From Motiliproteus sp036964625 (GTDB taxonomy: Bacteria > Pseudomonadota > Gammaproteobacteria > Pseudomonadales > Balneatricaceae), in contig JBALTG010000002.1 of the NCBI GenBank assembly GCA_036964625.1, forward strand, positions 28,317-92,316: a stretch of DNA of 64,000 bases, written 5' to 3'. The position numbers and the translations under genes are program-made. The notes below the pieces were generated by a model. It ran no database searches and was not told the origin of the DNA. It saw nothing but the letters and a program-made list of their open reading frames with translations. Positions 46,612 through 55,167 of the stretch are shown in pieces; the first letter of the stretch is position 1; each line of letters opens with the position of its first letter.

Positions 46612-48137
46612 GTTCCCGCTTCCAGGTCTACCTGTTCGCGCTGATTTTCATTGTTTTCGGTGCCAGCCTCACGGTCTATAAGAGCCAGGTGCTCGGTTTT
46701 CCGTTAACCCCCGGTGAAGACGATACGGTTTGGGACATTGAAGCGCGGGTCAGCCTTGACCCCATGCCCGAGAACAGTATCAAGGCGACCCTGGCGCTAC
46801 CCAACGTCGTTGAGCCCTATGCGCTGCTATCGGAGTCGTTCAGCTCTTCGGGGTTTGGCTTCGATACCGGAACCCTACCCAGCGGGCAGCGCCGTGTGGT
46901 GTGGACCAAGCGCCAGGGTAGGGGGCAACAACAGCTCTATTATCGTCTGGTGATTGCCGAGGTCAGCGGCCAGCCAAAACAGCATTTTCCCCCGTCAGCT
47001 GTGCCAGTGGAGCCACCGGAATGGCTGGATGCTGAGCGAGACGTGGCGCTGAGCCTGATCGGCAGGGCAACGGAACTGTCGGCCGACACCGAAAGTCTGC
47101 CCCAGCAGCTGCTACTGCAATTGAATTCGAAGCAGAGCATCGATGCCAGCTTTCTGCTGCAGGCCTTTCCCGATGCCAGTAAAGCCGAACTGGCGTTGCG
47201 ACTGCTCGCGGAAACCGGCATCCATGCCCGCCGAGTACGAGGTGTTACGCTGGAGAATGATCGCCGCAATGTCCGCGCCGAGGAGATGATCGAAATCTGG
47301 AACGACGAGCAATGGATCTTCTTCGATCCCGTTCGCGCCAGACAAGGCCAGCCACGCAACTTCCTCGGCTGGCAGCGAGGGGATATTTCATTGTTGGAGG
47401 TGGTGGGTGGTGAGCAGTCCCAGATTCGCTTCTCAATGCTCAGAAATCGGGTACCGTCAAAACAGGTAGCCCTGCAGACGTCAGAACGCCAGCAGGTGCC
47501 ATTGATAGACTTCAGTATTTTTTCGTTGCCGTTAGAGACGCAGCATGCGTTCAAGTCGATCCTGCTGGTGCCGGTCGGCATCCTGCTGGTGGCGATATTT
47601 CGTATCCTGGTCGGCCTGCGCACCTCGGGTACCTTCATGCCGGTGCTGATCGCGTTGGCGTTAATCGAAACCAAACTCGGCACCGGTCTGGCGACTTTCC
47701 TCACCATCGTCGGCGTTGGCCTATGGTTACGCTCTTATCTCAGCCGTATTAACCTGTTGCTGGTGGCCCGAATTTCGGTGGTGGTGATCATGGTCATCAT
47801 TCTGATGGCCAGCTTTAGCGTGATTAACCACAAGCTGGGCGTTGATGACGTGCTGGCGATCACCTTCTTTCCAATGATCATCATCGCCTGGACCATCGAG
47901 CGGATGTCGATCCTATGGGAGGAAGACGGCGCCAAGGAGGTGCTAATCCAGGGTGGCGGCAGCCTGTTGGTGGCGGTGGTGACTTACCTGTGCATGACCA
48001 ACGCCTATGTGACCCACCTGACCTTCAACGTTCCTGAGATCCTGTTTATCGAGGCCGGACTTATCTTGTTGATGGGCCAGTACAGTGGATACCGACTGAG
48101 CGAATTCTACCGTTTCCGTTTTCTGAGTAAGGACTGA
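46608..48137 (+). CDS. Inactive transglutaminase fused to seven-helix membrane domain
   Basis: A 509-residue inner-membrane protein. An N-terminal anchor (residues about 6-26) is followed by a periplasmic region with a transglutaminase-like fold (LALRLLAETGIHARRVRGVTLENDRRN, DEQWIFFDPVRARQGQP) in which the catalytic cysteine is not apparent. About seven helices then span residues 317-495. The family is known as UUP1 or inactive transglutaminase with 7TM and is nearly always encoded with the flanking protease-like and ATP-grasp genes. It overlaps both neighbours by a few bases. Peptide or amino-acid conjugation at the envelope is the prevailing hypothesis. Confidence 0.88.
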   Translation: MSSRFQVYLFALIFIVFGASLTVYKSQVLGFPLTPGEDDTVWDIEARVSLDPMPENSIKATLALPNVVEPYALLSESFSSSGFGFDTGTLPSGQRRVVWTKRQGRGQQQLYYRLVIAEVSGQPKQHFPPSAVPVEPPEWLDAERDVALSLIGRATELSADTESLPQQLLLQLNSKQSIDASFLLQAFPDASKAELALRLLAETGIHARRVRGVTLENDRRNVRAEEMIEIWNDEQWIFFDPVRARQGQPRNFLGWQRGDISLLEVVGGEQSQIRFSMLRNRVPSKQVALQTSERQQVPLIDFSIFSLPLETQHAFKSILLVPVGILLVAIFRILVGLRTSGTFMPVLIALALIETKLGTGLATFLTIVGVGLWLRSYLSRINLLLVARISVVVIMVIILMASFSVINHKLGVDDVLAITFFPMIIIAWTIERMSILWEEDGAKEVLIQGGGSLLVAVVTYLCMTNAYVTHLTFNVPEILFIEAGLILLMGQYSGYRLSEFYRFRFLSKD

Positions 48138-49084
48138 TGCTAACACTCGCCAGTAAACGGCAGCTGGATCACTTCGGCTTACTTAGCATGAATTGCCGCA
48201 ACCTGGAGTATATCAGCCGCTACAATAAGCGCAGTCTGTACCCGTTGGTAGACAACAAATTCCTCACCAAGCAGGCCGCCATGGCGGCCGATATTGCGGT
48301 TCCTGAACTGATCGGTTCGCTCCAAACCCCCTTTGAAGTTAACCGTCTCGAGCAGGTGCTTGCCGGCCACGATCAGTTTGTGATCAAGCCCGCACGTGGC
48401 AGTGCTGGCAAGGGCATTCTGGTGATCGACCGTCGAGAAGGCGATGAGTTCTTCAAGCCCAGCGGCAGTCTGCTGGGGATGCAGGACCTGAAACGCGATA
48501 TCAGCAATATTCTCAGCGGGCTGTATAGCCTGGGCGGCAAACCGGACATCGCCCTGATCGAATCACTGATCAAATTTGATGATCAACTGGCACGGTACAG
48601 CTATCAGGGTGTCCCGGATATCCGAGTGATCGTGTTCAAAGGGTATCCGGTGATGGCGATGCTGCGCTGCTCCACCGCCGAATCCGACGGTAAGGCCAAC
48701 CTGCACCAGGGCGCAGTGGGCGTCGGCTTGTCTATCAGCACCGGCAAAGCGCTCAGTGCGGTTCAGAACGGCAACCTGGTCGATCATCACCCCGATACCG
48801 AACAAGCCTTTAACAAACTACAGATCTCGCACTGGGAGAATATTCTGCACCTGAGCGCACGTTGCTACGAACTCTCAGGCCTAGGTTATCTCGGTTGCGA
48901 CGTGGTACTGGATCGAGATAAGGGCCCGCTGATTCTGGAACTCAATGCGCGGCCGGGGTTGGCGATCCAGATAGCCAACCAACGCGGCCTGAAAACCCGC
49001 CTGTTGCATGTCGAAAAATTGGCGACAACAAGCGATGTCGAAGCCAGGGTGCGCCATGCCATCGCCACATTCGACGACCTCTAG
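48137..49084 (+). CDS. ATP-grasp ligase, alpha-L-glutamate ligase-like
   Basis: A 315-residue cytoplasmic ligase of the ATP-grasp fold related to RimK. The nucleotide-binding lysine and glycine loop are in VIKPARGSAGKGILVI (about residue 83), and the magnesium-binding end is VLDRDKGPLILELNARPG (about 255-273). Such enzymes join an amino acid to an amine or peptide with ATP. The start overlaps the transglutaminase-like gene's stop (TGATG). With those two genes it forms a conserved operon believed to make or modify an envelope-linked peptide. The substrate is unknown. Confidence 0.9.
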   Translation: MLTLASKRQLDHFGLLSMNCRNLEYISRYNKRSLYPLVDNKFLTKQAAMAADIAVPELIGSLQTPFEVNRLEQVLAGHDQFVIKPARGSAGKGILVIDRREGDEFFKPSGSLLGMQDLKRDISNILSGLYSLGGKPDIALIESLIKFDDQLARYSYQGVPDIRVIVFKGYPVMAMLRCSTAESDGKANLHQGAVGVGLSISTGKALSAVQNGNLVDHHPDTEQAFNKLQISHWENILHLSARCYELSGLGYLGCDVVLDRDKGPLILELNARPGLAIQIANQRGLKTRLLHVEKLATTSDVEARVRHAIATFDDL

Positions 49085-49125
49085 CCGAATCGAGTCAATG
49101 CCCAGCAGTTGTTCCGGGGCGTCTT

Positions 49126-49539
49126 TCAGGGTGTGATTTCGAGTTTTACTTGCACTTTTTTGTTAGTCAGAATTTCAAAGACGAGAGCCTCACCGGCTTT
49201 TCCAGTCGAGTTGATCAACACCTCTTTTAGCGAGAGTTCTCTAGTAACCACGCGACCTAAATGATTCACCCAGGAAATCCGTCCCTGCATGGGGATGCTC
49301 GGAGCCCTGGTCGGCCTGCCAATCGATTGTGTGACACCCTTAGGCAACGGAGATATGAAACCAACACGAACAGCGCCGTTTTTTCCCTCACTTGCACTGG
49401 ATAAAGAAACTTGTTGGATATCCATATCGGTACTGTTGCGAATCGCTATTACAGTCGGTTCGGTTGGTGCGGGGTGTTGAATGGCTGAACAGCCGGTAAC
49501 AACAACAGCACAGAAAAGAATCAAAATACCCCTGAGCAT
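49126..49539 (-). CDS. Small lipoprotein, paralogue of 60034
   Basis: A 137-residue lipoprotein of unknown function with lipobox VTGC. It shares with 60034-60462 the order VIAIRNST, DIQQVSLSSASEGKNGA, GFISPLPKGVTQSIGR, ISWVNHLGRVVTRELSLKEVL, STGKAGEALVFEILTN and VQVKLE. The mostly beta pattern suggests a compact periplasmic domain. It converges with the ATP-grasp gene 41 bases away and is probably unrelated to it. No DUF is recognised. Confidence 0.75.
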   Translation of the reverse strand: MLRGILILFCAVVVTGCSAIQHPAPTEPTVIAIRNSTDMDIQQVSLSSASEGKNGAVRVGFISPLPKGVTQSIGRPTRAPSIPMQGRISWVNHLGRVVTRELSLKEVLINSTGKAGEALVFEILTNKKVQVKLEITP

Positions 49540-49870
49540 CGATCTTCTTACCTTTGTAGATGCCTGTAATTGAGCATGCCTGAGTAATCATAGTGCAAAA
49601 TATCACCATGCTGTCCGGATACCTAAAGGGGCGGCTTAATCCTGTCAACGACAGTTGAACAGCTGTGCTGTTGATGGCCCGATGCTAGATCGGCGGGTGG
49701 TTGGCGACGAATCAGCAGAAGCAATAATCGATAGGCAAAGTCGGCTGAAAGACCTGCCTGTAACCGAGCGATATAAGCACGGAGAATATCGATGTTAATC
49801 AGTGTTCATATGCATTCGAACCCACAGGATATTATGATTTAGCAACATTTACTCAACCGCTGGAGCGCTC
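49540..49870. other. Divergent intergenic region before the second DUF3302/HlyD pair
   Basis: About 330 bases between a leftward lipoprotein gene and the rightward DUF3302 gene. It should hold both promoters. The 9-base repeat seen before the other DUF3302 copy is absent. No RNA gene or terminator is evident. Confidence 0.35.
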
Positions 49871-50251
49871 ATGCTGCTCGATTATGCCGCCTTGGTCATT
49901 TTAGTTTTTGCCGCCATCACGCTGTTCTATGGCGTTATCGTCATACACGACATTCCTTACGAAATCGCTGTTCATCGTGACCACCCCCATCAGGATGCGA
50001 TTCATGTAGCCGGCTGGGTAAGCCTTTTTACCCTGCACGTTATCTGGCCCTTCCTGTGGATCTGGGCCACGCTCTACCGTAAGGATCGTGGCTGGGGTTT
50101 TAATCAACCTACGAATACGGAACAGCGCGAAATAGATTCACTTCGAGAGGAGATCCACGCATTGAAGTTGAGGATGGATTCATCCGTCCTGGGTGGATCG
50201 ACCACGCTTTGTTGCGACAAGGCGAGCAATATCACGCAGGAGGATAATTAA
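49871..50251 (+). CDS. DUF3302 inner-membrane protein (YiaW/YibI-like), copy 2
   Basis: A 126-residue protein with the same layout as 18503-18895: MLLDYAALVILVFAAITLF helix, the loop DIPYEIAVHRDHPHQDAI, helix HVIWPFLWIWATLY, then KDRGWGF and a coiled-coil tail. GGAG lies five bases before the ATG. Roughly four in five bases match copy 1 in the core by eye, while the tails differ. The HlyD gene starts two bases after its stop. Both pairs appear intact, so they may serve different substrates or conditions. Confidence 0.9.
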   Translation: MLLDYAALVILVFAAITLFYGVIVIHDIPYEIAVHRDHPHQDAIHVAGWVSLFTLHVIWPFLWIWATLYRKDRGWGFNQPTNTEQREIDSLREEIHALKLRMDSSVLGGSTTLCCDKASNITQEDN

Positions 50252-50253
50252 CC

Positions 50254-51207
50254 ATGGATTTGCTACTGATACTGACCTATGCCGCCTTCTGCATCGCTAT
50301 TTTTAAGGTTTTCCGCATCCCTTTAACGAAATGGACGGTGCCGACCGCTGTTTTAGGTGGGATTGTGCTGATTGGAACCCTGATCTTCGTTATGAACTAT
50401 AACCATCCGTTCTCAGAGATGAGTCGCCAGTATTTTGTCACGATTCCTATCGTGCCCGAGGTGAAGGGGAAGGTTATCGAGGTTAACGTCAAGTCGCACC
50501 AACACCTGAAAAAGGATGATGTGATCTTCCGCATTGATCCGGACCCATTTCTCAATCAAGTCAAAGCCCTTAAGGCCCGTTTGGTTGCAGCCAAGGATGA
50601 CCTTAACCGCGCTCAGGAGCTGGTGCGAAAGAGAGTAGGCCGACAGCGAGACGTTGATCAGACTCAGGCGGCCGTCGATGACCTGAAAGCACAAATGCAG
50701 GTTGCTGAGTATGATCTCGACAACACCGTCTACCGTGCTCCCGCAGACGGGTACGTCGCGCAGTTTTCGCTACGCCCTGGAGCTCGGGCGGTGAACCTGC
50801 CTTTTCGCCCAGCCGGTATTTTTGTACCCACGGAGCGCCAATACTTTGTCGGTTGGTTTCGCCAAAACAGCACCCAGCGTTTAGTTAAAGGGGCGGATGC
50901 GGAGGTATTGTTTGATGGCGTTCCTGGCGAGGTCTTCACTGCTGTTGTCGAGGACGTGCTGCCAACACTCGCTGAAGGACAGGTTCAACCTAATGGCACA
51001 CTGATCGATCAGACGACCGCGCAGACTGCCGGCAGAGTTCCGGTGCGGCTCCGAATTACAGATCCTCGGCTCGATCAATATCTGATACCAGGGGGGGCTT
51101 ACGGCCAGGCAGCGATCTATACCGAGCACTTTTCTCATGTGGCCGTGATGCGGAAGGTTTTAGTACGAATGACAAGCTGGATGAACTATCTGTTTCCGTT
51201 CCATTAA
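50254..51207 (+). CDS. HlyD-family membrane fusion protein (YiaV/YibH-like), copy 2
   Basis: A 317-residue adaptor, the same length as copy 1 at 18898-19851. Two hydrophobic N-terminal segments, lipoyl half PEVKGKVIEVNVKSHQHLKKDDVIF, hairpin of about 70 residues (ARLVAAKDDLNRAQELVRKRVGRQ), second half APADGYVAQFSLRPGARAVN, then the barrel and the conserved end MTSWMNYLFPFH. Differences from copy 1 lie mainly in the hairpin. Neither copy has an adjacent transporter. Confidence 0.9.
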   Translation: MDLLLILTYAAFCIAIFKVFRIPLTKWTVPTAVLGGIVLIGTLIFVMNYNHPFSEMSRQYFVTIPIVPEVKGKVIEVNVKSHQHLKKDDVIFRIDPDPFLNQVKALKARLVAAKDDLNRAQELVRKRVGRQRDVDQTQAAVDDLKAQMQVAEYDLDNTVYRAPADGYVAQFSLRPGARAVNLPFRPAGIFVPTERQYFVGWFRQNSTQRLVKGADAEVLFDGVPGEVFTAVVEDVLPTLAEGQVQPNGTLIDQTTAQTAGRVPVRLRITDPRLDQYLIPGGAYGQAAIYTEHFSHVAVMRKVLVRMTSWMNYLFPFH

Positions 51208-51752
51208 TAGGGTGGCTTTTGACCCAAACCAAGCCCACGTCGAGGAGCGGTGACCGTAGGTGCTGGAATGGGGTTTGTATACTGAAACAGCGGCGGTTCC
51301 GTCGTAGGGACCATCAGTGACACTTCGCTCGCCATTGGCCGAATGGCCAATGCAAGCCCCGTAAAATCCAGCAGTTTCGCGCAATTGCGCCAGGTTTTAG
51401 GGGGCGACGGATAAATAGTTTAGGGCAACCTGTTTGTCCGCCAGGTAAATAGTAAGTCTGAGCGGGCAATCTTAAATTGAAGAGGAAGCGTCGACCTTTA
51501 AATACGCGCTATCAATGGGCTCATCGTCAAGGAAAAGAGCGGAAAGATTGCCGCACTCTATACCTCTATAACCCGAATTTATAGACGTTATAAACCAAGA
51601 CCATTCGAAACTCGAAACCCAGGGAATTATAGTGGACCTTTCAAACACAACGGGCACTCAAGCGAAACTCATAGGGTGTTTGTTCGCGTTGCCCACTGAC
51701 GAAGAGTTTTCAAAGCTCCGGCCCAAAGGCCTGACTCAAATAGGATAACGCT
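51208..51752. other. Intergenic region between HlyD copy 2 and DUF3313 copy 3
   Basis: About 545 bases. A palindrome CATTGGCC-GAAT-GGCCAATG lies near 51338-51357. A related string, ATTCGGCCATTGG, occurs near 10921, suggesting a shared repeat. No credible coding frame is seen. The promoter of the DUF3313 gene should lie near the right end. Confidence 0.4.
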
Positions 51753-52442
51753 ATGCAACGTACATTTTCGACTATCGGCCTCGGTTTGGCCTTGTTGGCC
51801 CTGGCTGGCTGCAATGCCAGCACCCCGGTAAAATCACAAGGGTTCCTGGGTGATTACAGCGGTTTTGAGGAACGGCAATGGAGCGACGACGCCAAGGTGA
51901 AGCTGCACCCGGGCACCACCAAACTTGAGTCCCTGGCCAAGTACAGCAAGGTCATGATACTGCCTCCTGAAGTCTGGCAAGGCGAAGGTTCTGCATACCA
52001 GGACGTTGATGCTGACGAGATAAAGTTCGTCACCGACACTTTCGTCAGCAAAGTAAAAGAAGCGTTTGAACCGGATGTTCAGTTCGTTAATCAAGCGGGC
52101 ACCGACGTTCTCGTCGTACGCTCCGCGATCACCGGCGTCGAGCGCATGTACCCTGAGCGCTCGGTGTTTGGCTACATTCCAATCGCGTTGTTGGTAGAGG
52201 CGGGAAAAGGAGCTACCAACAAAGTCCAAGGAGAGGAGGCGATCATCTATCGGACCTCCCTGGAGGTCGAAGTCTTCGACTCGCTCACGGGTGATCGCCT
52301 GATGTCCATGACCGACCAGCGATCTTCGGAAAAACGTGATGTTGCCAAGGGTGAAAAACGCATCGAAGATGTCGAACAAGCGATGTCCTACTGGGCCCAA
52401 CGGTTCCGGAGCAATTGGGACCAAGCCCACGTTGAGTCGTAA
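51753..52442 (+). CDS. DUF3313 lipoprotein, copy 3 (intact)
   Basis: A 229-residue lipoprotein with lipobox LAGC. The core matches copy 2: PVKSQGFLGDYSGFEERQWSDDAKVKLHPG, DVLVVRSAITGVERMYPERSVFGYIPIALL, QGEEAIIYRTSLEVEVFDSLTGD, ending YWAQRFRSNWDQAH (copy 2 ends YWVGRFRRNWDKAH). Here no efflux gene is adjacent; the neighbours are HlyD copy 2 upstream and a LysR gene about 1 kb downstream. A strong terminator lies at 52583-52616. Function unknown. Confidence 0.9.
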   Translation: MQRTFSTIGLGLALLALAGCNASTPVKSQGFLGDYSGFEERQWSDDAKVKLHPGTTKLESLAKYSKVMILPPEVWQGEGSAYQDVDADEIKFVTDTFVSKVKEAFEPDVQFVNQAGTDVLVVRSAITGVERMYPERSVFGYIPIALLVEAGKGATNKVQGEEAIIYRTSLEVEVFDSLTGDRLMSMTDQRSSEKRDVAKGEKRIEDVEQAMSYWAQRFRSNWDQAHVES

Positions 52443-53159
52443 AGACCGTAATAACCGACATTTGAATGGCGGGCTAGCCAGACTCCGCCGTTATTGCCTT
52501 TCAACCCAGCCTAAGGCGGGCTGGCCCACGGTCTCATCACCAACGAGGGGATATCTTTAGCGATCCGCACCATGCATCCGCAAGGGCCCGATCTCGAATG
52601 AGGTTGGGCCTTTTTTGTCGCTGACGTTAACCTTATGGTTGATCAAAAAAGTAGCCGTTGTGGACGAATGTTGCAGCGCCAAGGGCTTGCCAGGGTTGAG
52701 CAACAAACGCCGTACTACCGCGCATCGGTCGCTTCAGACAGCTTGTGGACGCTTAGCCACCGGCAGCACAGTGTCGGTATTTTCTCTGTGTATTTCTTGG
52801 CAGGGGCCGGCTGCGGTAGCTGTCGCTGTCGCTGCCTGGTGGGCTCAGTAGTAACAACGAGATATAGCCGAGGTTTATCGGTTTGGCGATGTACCGCCCT
52901 GGGTTTTGCAATGCCCAGCTATAATTATCGGACATGCCGGTTTCAAATCGGGCTGATGTATGTTGTTTGTCACTGAGGGTTATTTGTTTGCTGGGGCTGA
53001 CGGCACGGTAATGGGGAGCTATATGAGGAGTATAACCACTCCCTCCAGGAGGCCGACGACAGGATGTGGAAAACCATCCTGAGCGGCTCCGAGGCCTATA
53101 TTGCCGCTGCGGTGACCGACCGGGTGGCCGCTATGGTAATGACTGCAGGGCATAGCGGC
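52443..53159. other. Region without a supported gene downstream of DUF3313 copy 3
   Basis: About 700 bases. The first 170 hold GC-rich short hairpins (GGCGGGCTAGCC, CAGCC...GGCTG) and the terminator. The rest shows frames in several registers but none with a family pattern. A stretch near 53024-53120 (EEYNHSLQEADDRMWKTILSG in one frame) has coding-like composition and may be the start of the decayed gene that follows. Confidence 0.4.
52583..52616 (+). terminator. Strong intrinsic terminator
   Basis: GGCCCGATCTC, loop GAAT, GAGGTTGGGCC, then six T. The eleven-pair stem contains two G-T wobbles. It stands 141 bases beyond the DUF3313 stop, so it either ends a long 3' tail or a separate small RNA. 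Confidence 0.75.
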
Positions 53160-53436
53160 AGCCTTGATCGCAAGCGGCAATGTAATACGGCGCCCGCTGG
53201 GTGCGCCAGCGGTAACGTCTACCGGAGCTACGATACTCAGCCTCCTAGATACCCGACCAACAACTATGCCGAAGGAACCTTGCTGCTGGACCTCTATGAT
53301 GCCAAGGCCCGCCGCTGATTTGGCAGGCGCGTGAGCAGGATATAATCGATGAGGACTATCCCCAGGCGTAGCTTGATCAGGCCTGAAGGACGCCTTCAAG
53401 GCCTTCTACCAAAGACGCTCTGAAGCGGCGCCTTGA
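53160..53436 (+). pseudogene. Probable DUF4136-like lipoprotein, decayed
   Basis: Across shifting frames the sequence reads NYAEGTLLLDLYDAKARR, then LIWQAREQDIIDEDYPQA, then LDQA and DAFKAFYQRRSEAAP before a stop at 53436. The order resembles the C-terminal part of DUF4136-type lipoproteins (a strand with LxLDLYD, then IWxGxA). Two in-frame stops and at least one frameshift interrupt it. The assignment is tentative. It ends 12 bases before the LysR start. Confidence 0.4.
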
Positions 53437-53448
53437 GGAGATGTCACC

Positions 53449-54369
53449 ATGACCCCCGACGAACTGAACCGCATCGACCTCAATCTGCTGGTGGCTTTCA
53501 ATGCGCTGATGGATGAGAGGAGCGTCTCGCGTGCCGCCGAGCGCCTGCATGTGACCCAGCCGGCGATGAGCAAGACCCTGCAGCGCCTGCGCGACCTCTT
53601 TAATGAGCCGCTGTTCCTGCGCACCCCCAAAGGACTGGAGCCGACGCCTCGTAGTCTGGAACTCCAGGCACCGGTAGCGGAGGTGTTGGAACAGCTGATA
53701 ACGGTGATAACTCCGGCGGAATTTGATCCGGCATCGTTGACGCGGACCTTCAACCTGGCGATCGCCGATCCCATGGCGGCTTTTCTGGTGCCGGGACTGG
53801 TCGGACGGCTTGAACAGGAGGCCCCTAGCGTGTCGCTGAAGCTACGGGGGTATATCGGCGACAGCATCGACGCACTGTCCAAAGGAACCCTGGATTTCGT
53901 GGTGGGGCTGGTGACCGAGAACGCACCGGCCGGGGTGCACGCCCGAACCCTGTTTCAGGATAAGGGCTGCTGCCTGATGCGCCCCGGGCACCCGCTGGCG
54001 CAACAGGAGCGACTGAGCATCGAGGAGCTGGTCGCCTACGACCATATCAAGCCCTGGTTCAAGGGGATCAATGACAAGGGGCCGATGGATATCCAGCTCA
54101 AGTCGATGGGTTTCAGCCGGCATATCCGTATCGAGGCGTCACATTTTCTGACCATCATCCGTACCCTGCAGAACAGCGATGCCGTGGCCATCGGTTTCGA
54201 CAACTGGGTCTCGCTATTCCCAGGTGGTGAGCTGGTCCGGGTGGAACTGCCCGAGTCCTTAGACAGCAGTGTGGTGATCCACCTGCTCTGGGATGAGCGC
54301 AGCCACAACGATCCCGCTTGTCGCTGGTTCCGCCAACTGATGGTGGATGTGGCCGGGAGCGAGATGTAG
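53449..54369 (+). CDS. LysR-family transcriptional regulator (intact copy)
   Basis: A 306-residue DNA-binding regulator. GAGGAG precedes the ATG. The winged helix-turn-helix is LNLLVAFNALMDERSVSRAAERLHVTQPAMSKTLQRLRDLF (residues about 9-50), followed by RTPKGLEPTPRS. The ligand domain has NLAIADPMAAFLVP, GTLDFVVGLV and YDHIKPWFKGINDKG, the last stretch being nearly identical in all three copies here. It is the only uninterrupted member of the trio. No target gene is divergent to it; the intact efflux operon, whose decayed twin has a divergent LysR gene, is a candidate by analogy. Confidence 0.92.
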   Translation: MTPDELNRIDLNLLVAFNALMDERSVSRAAERLHVTQPAMSKTLQRLRDLFNEPLFLRTPKGLEPTPRSLELQAPVAEVLEQLITVITPAEFDPASLTRTFNLAIADPMAAFLVPGLVGRLEQEAPSVSLKLRGYIGDSIDALSKGTLDFVVGLVTENAPAGVHARTLFQDKGCCLMRPGHPLAQQERLSIEELVAYDHIKPWFKGINDKGPMDIQLKSMGFSRHIRIEASHFLTIIRTLQNSDAVAIGFDNWVSLFPGGELVRVELPESLDSSVVIHLLWDERSHNDPACRWFRQLMVDVAGSEM

Positions 54370-54542
54370 TGTCTATAGTCACCTCAGGCCGCCGTCTCTT
54401 CGGCTAGGTGATCGATGCGGAGGGTTTGCTCTTGGCATCATACGCAACGTATTCCCCGACATCTCGACTGGCCGCGTTGGCTGAGGCGGCGCATGCTGAC
54501 CAGCCTGCCTCCGGCGTACTGGTCAGCACTGGCGGATCTCAA

Positions 54543-54887
54543 CTACCGATACAGCGGGCGGAGTTTGCGCGGGTCCGGCAGCACGTAGCCGGGCAGGTTG
54601 AAGGGGCTGAAACGCTCGTTGGAACGATCGGGATAGATGTAACCATCGTCACGTGGCTGGGGTCGTGGCTTGGGCGGTTGCAGCGGTCGTACCAGCTTCT
54701 CCGGGCTGATCCGAGATGTCTTGATAATGCGCCGTTTCTGTTGCTTTAACTTGGCTAGTTGTGCTCTGTTGGCTTGGGCGCGCGCCTGTACCCTATCCAG
54801 GGTCTCTCTGCTTGGGGTGGGGCTCTGTACCTGTGGAGGGGCGGCCAGAGCGGGGTTGGCAAAGGATAAGACGATCAAGGTGGCCAT
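54543..54887 (-). CDS. Small secreted proline-rich protein, start possibly frameshifted
   Basis: A 114-residue protein with a hydrophobic leader (MATLIVLSFANPALAAPPQ) and a mature part rich in Pro, Arg, Gln and Lys. No family is recognised. The leader lacks a positive N-terminus. One base inserted in the A5/C6 run at 54906-54917 would join an upstream ATG in frame to give MKKAPLAIACTMATLIVL, a textbook signal peptide. A homopolymer slip or a sequencing error is therefore possible at the start. The domain order in the mature part is simple: a basic helical segment, then PxP repeats and an RPLY end. Confidence 0.55.
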   Translation of the reverse strand: MATLIVLSFANPALAAPPQVQSPTPSRETLDRVQARAQANRAQLAKLKQQKRRIIKTSRISPEKLVRPLQPPKPRPQPRDDGYIYPDRSNERFSPFNLPGYVLPDPRKLRPLYR

Positions 54888-55167
54888 GGTGCAAGCAATG
54901 GCCAGGGGGGCTTTTTCATGGCTATGTCGTAGTTAGCTGTTGTGACGAACAATAGCCTGAGCGGCTCAACTCAGGGCGTGAAGGGGCCACTGAGGGCCTG
55001 CGAATAATTCAACCATTCCTGCTTACCAGAAACACGGAAGCGGACACTTATTTTAGTGTTTTGGGAGCTTGGTAACGGCAGGGCCTGGTCCATAGCTGAC
55101 GGCGGAGCGTGCAAGACTGTGTCTTAGCGACAGGTCTCCGACACACGTAGCTGCCGCTATCAGGTGT

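Noticed and set aside
52615..52976. Overlapping plus-strand frames of 78 and 113 codons
   Set aside because: No ribosome site, Cys/Arg/Ser-rich composition and mutual overlap suggest chance frames.
53232..53250. CAGCCTCCTAG resembling the end of the 167-bp element
   Set aside because: Only 11 bases match and they fall in coding-like sequence of the DUF4136-like remnant; no second end or interior is present.
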